Assembly: GCA_017436905.1 (NCBI GenBank) | Contig: JAFSCF010000015.1 | Span: forward strand, 1-48,404 | Direction: 5' to 3' | DNA: 48,404 nt | From: Clostridia bacterium | GTDB lineage: Bacteria > Bacillota > Clostridia > UMGS1810 | Shown here: positions 8,094 to 15,634 of the stretch, one piece after another | Numbering within the stretch: the stretch's first letter is position 1 | Layout: every line of letters starts with the position of its first letter | The notes under the pieces: model-generated | The model's input: the letters and a program-made list of their open reading frames with translations, nothing else | Told to the model about the DNA's origin: nothing | The model's database searches: none | Program-made: the position numbers and the translations under genes

Positions 8094-8912
8094 ATGGAGG
8101 AAGTTGCTGAATTAAAAGAAAAATTGCTAAAAATGATGTCATGGTTTCACGAGTTTTGTAAAGAAAATGATTTAAAGTATTATGTTTTAGGGGGGACTAT
8201 GTTAGGCGCTGTTCGCCATGGAGGTTTCATTCCATGGGATGATGATATTGATGTAGGTATGCCCAGAAAAGATTATGAAAGATTATCTCAAATTATGGGA
8301 GATCGAATTCATGGTAAATATTTACTTGAAACACCAGATACTCAAAGCATGGATTATTATTATACTTTTTCAAAAATCTATGATACGGATACTACACTGA
8401 TTGAAAACACAAGGTATAAAATTAGGCGAGGAATATATTTGGATATTTTTCCTTTGGATGGAATTGGAGAAAATTACGAGAATGCAAAATATAATTTTTC
8501 TAAAATTAAAAAATTGGATAATATGTTAATGCTAAAAACAGCTGGCTTTAGAAAAGGCAGAAAGTTATATAAAAATATAGGTGTTGCCTTATTTAGACTT
8601 ATTCCAATTAGTTCAAAAAAACTTTTGAAAATTCTTTGTCGTGAATGCGCAAAAAAAGATTTTGACGCTTATGAGTTTGGTGGGAATCTTGTTGGAGCAT
8701 GGGGGATAAAGGAAATCTTTCATCGTAGTGTTATGGGGGAGCCAACACTATATAAATTTGAAAGTATTATGGTGTATGGTGCAGAAAAGGCAGATGAATA
8801 TTTAAAAGGGCTTTATGGTGATTGGAAACAATTACCTCCAACAGAAAAACGTGTGTCGCATCATGATTATATTTTACGTGATCTTAAAACACCTTACATA
8901 AAGAAGGGATAA
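8094..8912 (+). CDS. LicD family phosphotransferase
   Basis: This 272-residue LicD-family protein has the nucleotidyltransferase-fold signature LGGTMLGAVRHGGFIPWDDDIDVGMPR broken here as GGTMLGAVRHGG (about 33-44) and WDDDIDV (48-54), whose aspartates bind metal. LicD enzymes transfer a phospho-alcohol from a CDP-activated donor to a sugar hydroxyl; phosphocholine is the classic case and glycerol phosphate is known for relatives. The next gene makes a CDP-alcohol, so the pair probably acts together to decorate the glycan. The start ATG follows AAGGAG. No LicA choline kinase or LicB permease is nearby, which favours glycerol phosphate, by inference. Confidence 0.9.
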   Translation: MEEVAELKEKLLKMMSWFHEFCKENDLKYYVLGGTMLGAVRHGGFIPWDDDIDVGMPRKDYERLSQIMGDRIHGKYLLETPDTQSMDYYYTFSKIYDTDTTLIENTRYKIRRGIYLDIFPLDGIGENYENAKYNFSKIKKLDNMLMLKTAGFRKGRKLYKNIGVALFRLIPISSKKLLKILCRECAKKDFDAYEFGGNLVGAWGIKEIFHRSVMGEPTLYKFESIMVYGAEKADEYLKGLYGDWKQLPPTEKRVSHHDYILRDLKTPYIKKG

Positions 8913-8917
8913 ATTAA

Positions 8918-9310
8918 ATGAAAAGGATAATTACGTATGGGACATTTGATCTATTACACTATGGACATATAAACTTATTGAAAAGAGCGAAGGCCTTAGG
9001 CGATTATTTGATTGTGGTATTGTCAACAGATGAATTTAATTGGACAGAGAAACATAAAAAATGCTATTTTTCGTATGAGCAAAGAAAAGCACTTGTTGAA
9101 TCTATAAGATATGTTGACCTTGTCATTCCTGAAACTTGTTGGGAACAAAAAAGAACTGATATACATGAATATCATATAGATACATTTGTTATGGGTGACG
9201 ACTGGAAGGGGAAATTTGATTTTATTAAAGAAGAGGGTGCAGATGTTGTTTACCTCCCAAGAACACCTGAAATTAGTACAACAAAAATTAAGCAAAATTT
9301 AAAAAAGTGA
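8918..9310 (+). CDS. tagD: Glycerol-3-phosphate cytidylyltransferase-like protein (TagD family)
   Basis: This 130-residue cytidylyltransferase contains HYGH (14-17), which grips CTP, and the C-terminal signature RTPEISTT (115-122), matching the RTxGISTT motif of TagD with Glu for Gly. FVMGDDWKGKFD is the usual substrate-side segment. TagD makes CDP-glycerol from glycerol 3-phosphate and CTP; near relatives make CDP-choline or CDP-ethanolamine. It lies five bases after licD and is presumably its donor supplier. A TagO-like protein and MnaA are encoded at 31-33 kb, so a teichoic-acid-like polymer is possible, yet no TagB/TagF polymerase is present. The exact alcohol is not settled by sequence. 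Confidence 0.82.
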   Translation: MKRIITYGTFDLLHYGHINLLKRAKALGDYLIVVLSTDEFNWTEKHKKCYFSYEQRKALVESIRYVDLVIPETCWEQKRTDIHEYHIDTFVMGDDWKGKFDFIKEEGADVVYLPRTPEISTTKIKQNLKK

Positions 9311-9344
9311 AAGAGTTTAACTTTTAAAGTTAAAGGAGAAAAAA

Positions 9345-10379
9345 ATGGGAATTGGAATTATTGGTCATTTTGGAGGCAAAAAAAAATTCAATGACGGTCA
9401 AACCGTAAAAACTATTGTTACATATGATGCTTTGAAAAGATATGGCATAGATAACATGGCTATAGTTGACACTTATTATTCTAAAAAAAATCCAATTGTT
9501 TTTGGCTTGAGTTTATTAAACTGTATTTTGAAACATAAGAAAATAATAGTACTTTTATCTATTAATGGACGAAGAATTTTGTTCCCTATTCTCTATATCC
9601 TTAGCAAATTTGGCAAAGAAATATATCATTATGCTATTGGCGGCAGACTTGCGAGAGAAGTAGAACAAAAACCAAGATGGAAAAAATATGTAAATTCTTT
9701 TAAGGGAAACTGGGTTGAAAGTACAGAACTTGCGGATAAATTGCAGGGGGTGGGAGTGAAAAATGCGATTTATTTGCCAAATTTCAAAAAACTTAATATT
9801 ATAAAACCTGATGAAATGATTACAGAATATGCAGAACCATTTCGCTTTTGCATTTTTAGCCGTGTTATGAAAGAAAAAGGTATAGAAGATGCTATACAGG
9901 CTATTGCTGATGTAAATAAAACTTATGGCAAAGAGATAGCACAACTCGATATTTACGGCCCGATTGAAAGCGGATATGATGAACAACTGAATGATTGTTT
10001 AAATAAATCTGATGGGAGTTGTAAATATTGCGGGGTGGTGGAACCATCAAAAAGTGTTGAAGCGCTGAAAGATTATTATATGTTACTGTTCCCAACACAC
10101 TGGAGGCATGAAGGTATCCCCGGAACGATAATCGATTCGTTATCTGCAGGTGTGCCGATTATTTCCCGCAGGTGGCAATATTGTGATGAAATGATAACTG
10201 ATAATGTTACGGGGTATGTGTATAATTTTGATGAACCCGAAAAGTTGGTTGATAAAATAATATATTCAATTGATAATGTGGAACATACAATGAAGATGAA
10301 AAAGAATTGTTTAGAAAGTTCATATCAGTATAGCGAAGAGTGTGTTATGAAAAAAATAATGCGTGAATTAAATATATGA
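9345..10379 (+). CDS. Family 4 glycosyltransferase
   Basis: This 344-residue GT-B protein has an N-terminal IGHFGGKKKFNDGQTVK segment in place of the usual glycine-rich loop, CIFSRVMKEKGIEDAI (about 167-182) at the start of the nucleotide-binding domain, and HEGIPGTIIDSLSAGVPII (about 251-269), the donor-binding ExxxxGxxxxE-like region of GT4. There is no signal peptide or membrane segment, so it works on the inner membrane face. It follows tagD by 34 bases with AAAGGAG. It is the last gene of the operon and ends at a terminator. No Wzx flippase or Wzy polymerase gene is in the cluster, so export must use proteins encoded elsewhere. Confidence 0.85.
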   Translation: MGIGIIGHFGGKKKFNDGQTVKTIVTYDALKRYGIDNMAIVDTYYSKKNPIVFGLSLLNCILKHKKIIVLLSINGRRILFPILYILSKFGKEIYHYAIGGRLAREVEQKPRWKKYVNSFKGNWVESTELADKLQGVGVKNAIYLPNFKKLNIIKPDEMITEYAEPFRFCIFSRVMKEKGIEDAIQAIADVNKTYGKEIAQLDIYGPIESGYDEQLNDCLNKSDGSCKYCGVVEPSKSVEALKDYYMLLFPTHWRHEGIPGTIIDSLSAGVPIISRRWQYCDEMITDNVTGYVYNFDEPEKLVDKIIYSIDNVEHTMKMKKNCLESSYQYSEECVMKKIMRELNI

Positions 10380-10380
10380 A

Positions 10381-10409
10381 AAAAGGTCCGAATTGATTTC
10401 GGACCTTTT
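10381..10409. terminator. bidirectional terminator
   Basis: Stem AAAAGGTCCGAA (10381-10392) pairs with TTCGGACCTTTT (10398-10409) around a five-base loop. It closes the glycan operon and the converging regulator gene. Confidence 0.9.
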
Positions 10410-10411
10410 AA

Positions 10412-10780
10412 TTATTTGTTTTTAGATATAAAATTTTTTAATTTTTGAAAACTTTCATCGCTGATCACGTGCTCAATTTTACAACTATCTGCATAAGCGT
10501 TTTCTTCGCTTACGCCAAGCAGCAGAAGAGCATTTGCAATAACATTGTGCCTTTCGTAAACTTTTTCGGCAATTTCTTTGCCTTTATCTGTTAAGGTTAT
10601 ATCGCCTGCATCATTTACAAGGATATACCCCTCGTTTTTAAAAGATTTCATAGCAACAGAAACGCTGGGCTTTGTTACAGACAGTTCGTTTGCAATATCA
10701 ATACTGCGCACATAACCTTTGCGCTTTCCAATAACCAGTATTGCCTCCAGATAGTTTTCGGCTGATTCCTGTATTTTCAT
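10412..10780 (-). CDS. DtxR/MntR family metal-dependent repressor, iron-type metal site
   Basis: This 122-residue regulator consists of an N-terminal winged helix (about 1-65, recognition helix around TKPSVSVAMK) and the dimerisation/metal helices only; it lacks the SH3-like third domain of DtxR itself, like MntR. Metal-site residues by alignment from memory are Asn9 (Asp8 in MntR, Met10 in DtxR), Glu12, His78, Cys100, Glu103 and His104. The CKIEH motif with Cys100 matches the CRWEH of iron-sensing DtxR rather than the EGIEH of manganese-sensing MntR. It is divergent from feoAB, where three TTAG-N6-CTAA sites suit a DtxR-like repressor. Fe(II)-dependent repression of ferrous iron uptake is therefore likely. 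Confidence 0.87.
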   Translation of the reverse strand: MKIQESAENYLEAILVIGKRKGYVRSIDIANELSVTKPSVSVAMKSFKNEGYILVNDAGDITLTDKGKEIAEKVYERHNVIANALLLLGVSEENAYADSCKIEHVISDESFQKLKNFISKNK

Positions 10781-10816
10781 TCATATACCTCGCATATACA
10801 AAATATCTACAATAAA

Positions 10817-10845
10817 ATAATATCACAAAAAAATATTTTTGTCAA
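10817..10845 (-). promoter_or_regulatory. sigma-A promoter of the DtxR-family gene
   Basis: On the minus strand TTGACA (10840-10845), 17 bases, TATTAT (10817-10822). No TTAG-N6-CTAA site overlaps it, so the regulator may not repress itself. Confidence 0.8.
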
Positions 10846-10870
10846 TTTTCAAAAAAAGTTTTAAAATCTG

Positions 10871-10900
10871 TTGACAAACAATGATTTGTTGTGGTAGAAT
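10871..10900 (+). promoter_or_regulatory. sigma-A promoter of feoAB
   Basis: TTGACA (10871-10876), 18-base spacer, TAGAAT (10895-10900). The putative repressor sites begin ten bases downstream, over the transcription start. Confidence 0.82.
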
Positions 10901-10909
10901 ATTACAGAG

Positions 10910-10943
10910 TTAGAAAAGACTAATTGATGTTAGCATTGGCTAA
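10910..10943. promoter_or_regulatory. two tandem DtxR-type operators upstream of feoA
   Basis: Site 1 is TTAG (10910-10913) N6 CTAA (10920-10923). Site 2 is TTAG (10930-10933) N6 CTAA (10940-10943), extended to TTAGC/GCTAA arms. Centres are 20 bases apart, about two helix turns, allowing cooperative binding on one face. The half-sites match the TTAGG...CCTAA style of DtxR boxes. A third copy lies at 11215-11228. Confidence 0.72.
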
Positions 10944-10964
10944 TTGGGATTTGAGGGAAAGTAT

Positions 10965-11177
10965 ATGAACTTAACTGCTGCTGAAGAAGGAAAAGAATAC
11001 ATAATAAAAAACATCGAAACAGATGATGAAGAATTAGATGCATTTCTGTTTTCTTTAGGATGCTATAGTGGTGAGCCTATTACTGTAATATCACATTTAA
11101 AAGGTGGTTGCGTAGTTTCCATCAAAGACGGCAGATATAATATTGACAATCAGTTGGCAGAAGCCATAATGATTTAA
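10965..11177 (+). CDS. feoA: Ferrous iron transport protein FeoA
   Basis: This is a 70-residue SH3-like cytosolic protein that assists FeoB. The ATG at 10965 is chosen because GAGGGA lies just upstream and the product then begins MNLTAAEEGKEYIIKNI, as FeoA proteins do; a longer frame from a TTG at 10944 would run through the operator. The sequence shows the usual pattern of a short beta barrel: LGCYSGEPITVISHLKGGCVVSIKDGRYNIDNQLAEAI in pieces, with the terminal A-I helix. It is first in the feo operon and should be made only when iron is scarce. Confidence 0.9.
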   Translation: MNLTAAEEGKEYIIKNIETDDEELDAFLFSLGCYSGEPITVISHLKGGCVVSIKDGRYNIDNQLAEAIMI

Positions 11178-11213
11178 AATCAAGCAGGTAATCTGCTGAT
11201 TTTTTGGTGAACA

Positions 11214-11229
11214 GTTAGTTGTGTCTAAC
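11214..11229. promoter_or_regulatory. third DtxR-type operator, between feoA and feoB
   Basis: GTTAG (11214-11218) N6 CTAAC (11225-11229) repeats the TTAG-N6-CTAA pattern seen twice before feoA. It lies 48 bases before the feoB start, with no clear promoter of its own seen. Confidence 0.55.
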
Positions 11230-11276
11230 CAAAAACGTTTTGAATTAAATTATATACATGCTAAGGAGGATTAAAA

Positions 11277-13283
11277 ATGAGAATTGCATTAACTGGCAAT
11301 CCCAACAGCGGTAAAACAACTATGTATAATGCTCTTACCGGCAGAAATGAAAAAGTTGGTAACTGGGCAGGTGTTACCGTTGAAAAGAAAGAACACCCCA
11401 TTAAAAAGAATTTTTATAAGGGTGGTGAAGAACTGGTGGCAGTTGACCTGCCCGGCGCATACTCTATGTCGCCGTTCACATCGGAAGAAAGCATCACAAG
11501 TTCATATGTTAACAACGAAAATCCCGATGTTATAATCAATATTGCAGATGCTACCAATTTAAGCCGCAGTCTGTTCTTTACAACGCAACTTTTAGAACTC
11601 GGTATTCCTGTTGTTGTTGCGCTTAATAAAACGGACGTAAATAAAAAGAAAGAAACAAATATTGATGTTGATGCTCTTTCAGAAAAACTTGGTTGTCCGG
11701 TTATTGAAACGATATCCACATCTGCAAATGGTTTGAATGAAGTTGTAGAAACAGCAGTTTCTTTAAAAGGTATGGGGCAGAAAGCACCTTATGTTCAGAG
11801 TGATATTGACCTTACAAACAAAACTGAGGTTGAAGTTGCAGACAGAAAACGTTTTGAGTTTGTAAATAAAATTGTATCAAAGGTTGAAACACGAAAAGTT
11901 TTAACAAAAGATAAGAATTTTCAGGATAAAATTGACGCTGTACTTACCAATAAATGGCTCGGTATTCCGATTTTTGCTGTTGTAATGTATCTGGTATTTT
12001 ATATTTCTCAGGCATCTTTCGGAGTTTGGGTTGCGGATACTTTAGTTGCATGGCTTGAAACTTTCCAGGGATGGGTAGGCGGATTTTTTGAAAATGCCAA
12101 TCCCTTGCTTTCAGCATTGCTGGTTGACGGCGTTATAGGTGGAGTAATTGCAGTTATCGGTTTCTTACCGCTTGTAATGGTAATGTACTTTCTTATTGCA
12201 TTACTCGAAGACTGCGGATATATGTCACGTGTATCTGTTGTACTTGACCCAATCTTTAAAAAAGTTGGTTTAAGCGGTAAATCAGTTATTCCTTTTGTAA
12301 TCGGTACAGGTTGTGCAATCCCCGGTGTTATGGCTTGTCGCACAATACGTAATGAACGTGAACGCAGAGCAACGGCAATGCTCGCTCCCTTTATGCCGTG
12401 CGGTGCTAAATTGCCCGTTATTTCGCTTTTTGCAGGTGCGTTCTTTGCTGATGCCGCATGGGTAGGACCTCTTATGTACTTCGTTGGAATTCTTATTATA
12501 TTCTTCGGCGCATTGCTTGTTAATAAAATTGCCGGTCATAAAGTGAGAAAGTCGTACTTTATAATTGAAATGCCCGAGTATAAATTGCCGAGTTTAAAAC
12601 GAGCGTTCGGTTCTATGTGTGCACGTGGTTGGGCTTACATAGTAAAAGCGGCTACAATTATACTTTTGTGCAATACCGTAGTACAGATTATGCAGACATT
12701 TACTTGGAATTTTGCGGTTGCAGAAACGGCAGATGCTTCAATTTTAGCATCAGTTGCAAAGCCGTTTGCATATTTACTTATTCCTATCGCAGGCGTTCTT
12801 TCATGGCAACTTGCGGCGGCCGCCGTTACGGGATTTATTGCTAAAGAAAACGTTGTGGGGACTCTTGCAGTTTGCTTTGTAGGTCTTGAAAATCTTATTG
12901 ATACAGAAGAACTGGCTCTTATGGAAGGTGCCGGTGCTGAGGTTGCTGCAGTATTTGCTATCACTAAGGTTGCAGCACTTGCATATATGATGTTCAACCT
13001 CTTCACACCGCCTTGCTTTGCTGCTATCGGTGCTATGAACGCTGAGATGAAGAGTGCTAAATGGCTTTGGGGCGGAATCGCCCTCCAGTTGGGTGTTGGC
13101 TATACGGTAGGCTACCTCGTATATCAGATTGGTACTATTATTACAACCGGTGCTGTCGGCACAGGCTTCTTACCCGGTCTTATAGCAGTTGCGGTTATAG
13201 TTGGGATAGTTATATATCTTTGCATTAACTCCGACAAAAAACTCAAAGCAGAATATAACCTCGGTAAAAGAGTAAAGGCATAA
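11277..13283 (+). CDS. feoB: Ferrous iron transporter FeoB
   Basis: This 668-residue inner-membrane iron permease has an N-terminal G-protein domain with G1 GNPNSGKT (7-14), G3 DLPG (57-60) and G4 NKTD (117-120), a helical GDI-like linker (about 170-215), and then around ten membrane helices containing the two Gate motifs. The first Gate carries GTGCAIPGVMACRTI with the cysteine typical of iron selection, and the second lies around LFTPPCFAAIGAMN. It moves Fe(II) into the cell and hydrolyses GTP. GGAGG precedes the ATG. It is somewhat shorter than E. coli FeoB (773) but normal for Clostridia. Confidence 0.96.
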   Translation: MRIALTGNPNSGKTTMYNALTGRNEKVGNWAGVTVEKKEHPIKKNFYKGGEELVAVDLPGAYSMSPFTSEESITSSYVNNENPDVIINIADATNLSRSLFFTTQLLELGIPVVVALNKTDVNKKKETNIDVDALSEKLGCPVIETISTSANGLNEVVETAVSLKGMGQKAPYVQSDIDLTNKTEVEVADRKRFEFVNKIVSKVETRKVLTKDKNFQDKIDAVLTNKWLGIPIFAVVMYLVFYISQASFGVWVADTLVAWLETFQGWVGGFFENANPLLSALLVDGVIGGVIAVIGFLPLVMVMYFLIALLEDCGYMSRVSVVLDPIFKKVGLSGKSVIPFVIGTGCAIPGVMACRTIRNERERRATAMLAPFMPCGAKLPVISLFAGAFFADAAWVGPLMYFVGILIIFFGALLVNKIAGHKVRKSYFIIEMPEYKLPSLKRAFGSMCARGWAYIVKAATIILLCNTVVQIMQTFTWNFAVAETADASILASVAKPFAYLLIPIAGVLSWQLAAAAVTGFIAKENVVGTLAVCFVGLENLIDTEELALMEGAGAEVAAVFAITKVAALAYMMFNLFTPPCFAAIGAMNAEMKSAKWLWGGIALQLGVGYTVGYLVYQIGTIITTGAVGTGFLPGLIAVAVIVGIVIYLCINSDKKLKAEYNLGKRVKA

Positions 13284-13303
13284 TTAAACGAGGTGATACA
13301 CTT

Positions 13304-13450
13304 ATGGGAAATTTAATTATTGTTTTAATATTGGTTGCAATTATATTTTTTTCTGCGAGTTATGTTTATAAATCAAAAAAAAGCGGAAAGAAATGCATTG
13401 GTTGTCCTGACGGTTGCTCTTGTAACTGTGAAAAGTGCAAAACAAAATAA
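13304..13450 (+). CDS. FeoB-associated Cys-rich membrane protein
   Basis: This 48-residue peptide has one N-terminal membrane helix (about 3-22), a lysine-rich juncture YKSKKSGKK and a cysteine cluster CIGCPDGCSCNCEKC with six cysteines in residues 31-45. This is the family routinely found after feoB in Firmicutes and annotated as FeoB-associated Cys-rich membrane protein. It occupies the place of FeoC; a role in iron hand-over or redox sensing has been suggested but is not proven. GAGGTGATA precedes the ATG, and a terminator follows the stop. Confidence 0.9.
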   Translation: MGNLIIVLILVAIIFFSASYVYKSKKSGKKCIGCPDGCSCNCEKCKTK

Positions 13451-13456
13451 CATATA

Positions 13457-13493
13457 AAAAAGTTGTCCCGTAAAATAACGGGACAACTTTTTT
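13457..13493 (+). terminator. terminator of the feo operon
   Basis: AAGTTGTCCCGT (13460-13471) pairs with ACGGGACAACTT (13478-13489) and is followed by a T-run. The A-run on the left would let it also end the minus-strand micro-ORF transcript. Confidence 0.92.
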
Positions 13494-13512
13494 AATTAGG
13501 AAAATACGCTGA

Positions 13513-13614
13513 TTATCTCTGGTTGTTATTCTGATTGTTATTGTTGTTTTTATTCTGATTGTTATTGTTCTGGTTGTCGTTTCTTTTTTCGTTGTTAAGA
13601 TTTTTCTTATCCAT
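13513..13614 (-). CDS. Asn/Gln-rich micro-protein, 33 residues
   Basis: Reading leftwards from the ATG at 13612-13614, a 33-residue peptide begins MDKKNLNNEKRNDNQ and continues as almost pure Asn with Gln, ending in NQR. A strong TAAGGAGGAT binding site sits six bases upstream of the ATG, which argues that it is translated. It has no hydrophobic or cysteine content and should be intrinsically disordered. A GATAC-TTATT-GTATC inverted repeat at 13639-13653 is in its leader. I do not recognise a function. It lies tail to tail with the feo operon and may share the feo terminator. Codons alternate AAC and AAT, so it is not a simple triplet repeat. Confidence 0.65.
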   Translation of the reverse strand: MDKKNLNNEKRNDNQNNNNQNKNNNNNQNNNQR

Positions 13615-13706
13615 TGTATTATCCTCCTTAAAATAAATGATACTTATTGTATCGGTTATAGTGTTACCAAAAACAATAATTTAATGTATAAAAAATATAT
13701 AAATAC

Positions 13707-13735
13707 TTGAAAACAATACTGAAATGTTGTAAAAT
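13707..13735 (+). promoter_or_regulatory. sigma-A promoter before the membrane protein gene
   Basis: TTGAAA (13707-13712), 17 bases, TAAAAT (13730-13735). Confidence 0.7.
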
Positions 13736-13772
13736 CAATAGTAACTATACAATTGAGAGGTAATATTTTTTT

Positions 13773-15143
13773 ATGAAAAACATTTTAAAATCATATAATA
13801 TATTTACATTGATTTTTATAGTGGTGGTACTTATTACTGTTGTGTGCACACCTATATTCGGTCTTGGCGATTTGTCTGAATACACATCCACATTTGAAGG
13901 CGTAGGGCTTTATAATACTGGTGCGGATACTTATGCCATTGCGCAAAATTACGGAATATCACAGCCTGACGGAAATGAAAAATCTGTTTTTCAACTTTTT
14001 CTTATGGTGCTCATTTCAATTAATAAACTTTTGTTTTCAAAAACAGTATTTAACATACATTTTATAAGTATAGTATATTCTTTAATATTTATTTCAGGTA
14101 TGTATTTTTTGCAGAAGAATATGCGTTTTGAAAAAGATTATTTAAACTATGCTTTTTCGGCTCTTTTAGGAATTGTTTTTCTTGATTTGGGGTATCTTGC
14201 ATATTTTAATTCGTTTTATAATGATGCACTGATTTTTGTGTTGATCATTGCTATGGCTGCATTGGCTGTATCGGTTGCACGCAAATTTTCATATGTTAAA
14301 ACTGTTTTATTTGCGATTTGTGCGTGTTTGCTTTCGTCTATGCGATTTTCTGCGGCTGTTGTGGCTGCTTTTGCGGCGTTGGTGCTTTGCACTATGGCAC
14401 TTACTTTAAATAGCGAAGGAAAAACTGTTACCGTGGTATTTGCTGTGATTGTAGCAGCTGTTTCTGTTTTTTCTATGGTGAACACACACATTCCTGCACG
14501 TGATGTAAAACTTTATAATCTTATTTATAATGATTTTGCCGCTGATAGTAAAACTGCTCTTGAGTTTTTTGATTTAGAAGAAAATAAAATTTCCGAAAAT
14601 CCAACTATAGATGAGATGAGTGATGCTGTTGAAGGTGTTACTTATGGTGATGTTGTAAAATATTATGCCGCATACCCAAAACAGTTTGCCGCCAATATTA
14701 AATCTGCCGCAAACAATGCATATTTTTTAATTCAGGATTTTGCATCGTACCGTGAGGCAGGTGCATATTACGGTCTGCGTGAGGGAACTAACATAAAATT
14801 ATGGAATTTCTTAAAAAGACGAGTACTGCCAAACGGTATATGGGTTATACTTGCGTTTGTTGTTATATACGCAGTGGTGGCAGTTCGTGAATATATAAAA
14901 AATAAAAAAGACGGAAATTATACAAAGGCGTGTATCGCTTTGTTTGTTGCGTTACTGCCGGTAGGTTCACTTTCCGAGATGATAGCAACTGTTATAACGA
15001 CAGGTAAAATACTTATAAGTAAAAATATGTTTGTATTTGGAATTTATTTTGATTTGATGATTATTACCGCTGTTTTATGGGCGGCGGCTACGCTTATTGC
15101 ACGTCAGGAAGCGATAAAAGAAAAATATGGATTAAAACAATAA
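13773..15143 (+). CDS. Polytopic membrane protein of unknown function, possible GT-C glycosyltransferase
   Basis: This 456-residue protein has about nine to eleven hydrophobic helices: one at 12-32, then clusters at about 90-110, 125-165, 175-235 and, after a soluble stretch, 350-445. The soluble stretch (about 240-345) contains ALEFFDL and several Tyr/Asp-rich turns. A first loop with DLSEYTSTFEGVGLYNTGADTY in pieces precedes helix two; acidic residues early in the first loop are typical of GT-C enzymes, so a lipid-sugar-dependent glycosyltransferase is one possibility. I could not assign a family. AGAGG precedes the ATG and its own promoter lies at 13707. The Lrp-type gene follows by 11 bases, so the two may be cotranscribed. 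Confidence 0.7.
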   Translation: MKNILKSYNIFTLIFIVVVLITVVCTPIFGLGDLSEYTSTFEGVGLYNTGADTYAIAQNYGISQPDGNEKSVFQLFLMVLISINKLLFSKTVFNIHFISIVYSLIFISGMYFLQKNMRFEKDYLNYAFSALLGIVFLDLGYLAYFNSFYNDALIFVLIIAMAALAVSVARKFSYVKTVLFAICACLLSSMRFSAAVVAAFAALVLCTMALTLNSEGKTVTVVFAVIVAAVSVFSMVNTHIPARDVKLYNLIYNDFAADSKTALEFFDLEENKISENPTIDEMSDAVEGVTYGDVVKYYAAYPKQFAANIKSAANNAYFLIQDFASYREAGAYYGLREGTNIKLWNFLKRRVLPNGIWVILAFVVIYAVVAVREYIKNKKDGNYTKACIALFVALLPVGSLSEMIATVITTGKILISKNMFVFGIYFDLMIITAVLWAAATLIARQEAIKEKYGLKQ

Positions 15144-15154
15144 GGAGAACAAAT

Positions 15155-15634
15155 ATGGAAAAAATACTCGAACTTTTAGAAAACGACAGTACATTAACTG
15201 CCGAACAGATTGCCGTTATGATGGGCAAAAGCACTAAGGAGATAGAAACTGCGATAGAAACATACAAAAAGAATAATGTTATTGTTGCAAATAAAACTGT
15301 TATCGACTGGGAAAAGACTGATAAAGAGTTTGTGACTGCTCTTATAGAACTTAAAGCAATCCCACAGCGTGGTGACGGGTTTGATAAAATTGCAGAGAGA
15401 ATATATCAGTATCCCGAGGTGAAATCACTTTACCTTATGGCAGGCAGATATGACCTTATGGTTATTATAGAGGGTAAAACTCTGCAGGAGGTTTCTTCGT
15501 TCGTTTCGCGCAAACTTGCAACAATGGAATGTATAACAGAAACTGCAACACATTTTGTTTTGAAAAAATATAAATCCGACAATGTTATATTTGGCGAGCC
15601 CCAGCAAGACCTCAGGGAGGTGATGAGCCTGTGA
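15155..15634 (+). CDS. Lrp/AsnC family transcriptional regulator
   Basis: This 159-residue protein has an N-terminal winged helix (about 1-60; LTAEQIAVMMGKSTKEIETAI in pieces) and a C-terminal RAM amino-acid-binding domain (about 65-145) with VKSLYLMAGRYDLMVIIEG as the characteristic ligand-fold strand. The ATG at 15155 is preferred over upstream in-frame codons because TAAGGAG lies nine bases before it and the product then starts like other family members. The stop overlaps the GTG of the aminotransferase by four bases, so it probably controls, or senses the substrates of, that enzyme. An extended C-terminus ends QDLREVMSL. Confidence 0.9.
   Translation: MEKILELLENDSTLTAEQIAVMMGKSTKEIETAIETYKKNNVIVANKTVIDWEKTDKEFVTALIELKAIPQRGDGFDKIAERIYQYPEVKSLYLMAGRYDLMVIIEGKTLQEVSSFVSRKLATMECITETATHFVLKKYKSDNVIFGEPQQDLREVMSL

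Noticed and set aside
9555..9986. 143-codon minus-strand frame inside the GT4 gene
   Set aside because: It is antisense to a clear glycosyltransferase, rich in Phe/Ile/Asn as expected from complementing AT-rich codons, and has no binding site.
10944..10964. TTG-initiated extension of feoA
   Set aside because: It would overlap the end of the second TTAG-N6-CTAA site and lacks a binding site; the ATG at 10965 has both spacing and family alignment.
11181..11206. Hairpin-like AATCAGCAG...CTGCTGATT... between feoA and feoB as a terminator
   Set aside because: AATCAAGCAG/CTGCTGATT is imperfect and short with a T-run of only six; it may attenuate slightly, but feoB has no other clear promoter, so full termination is unlikely.
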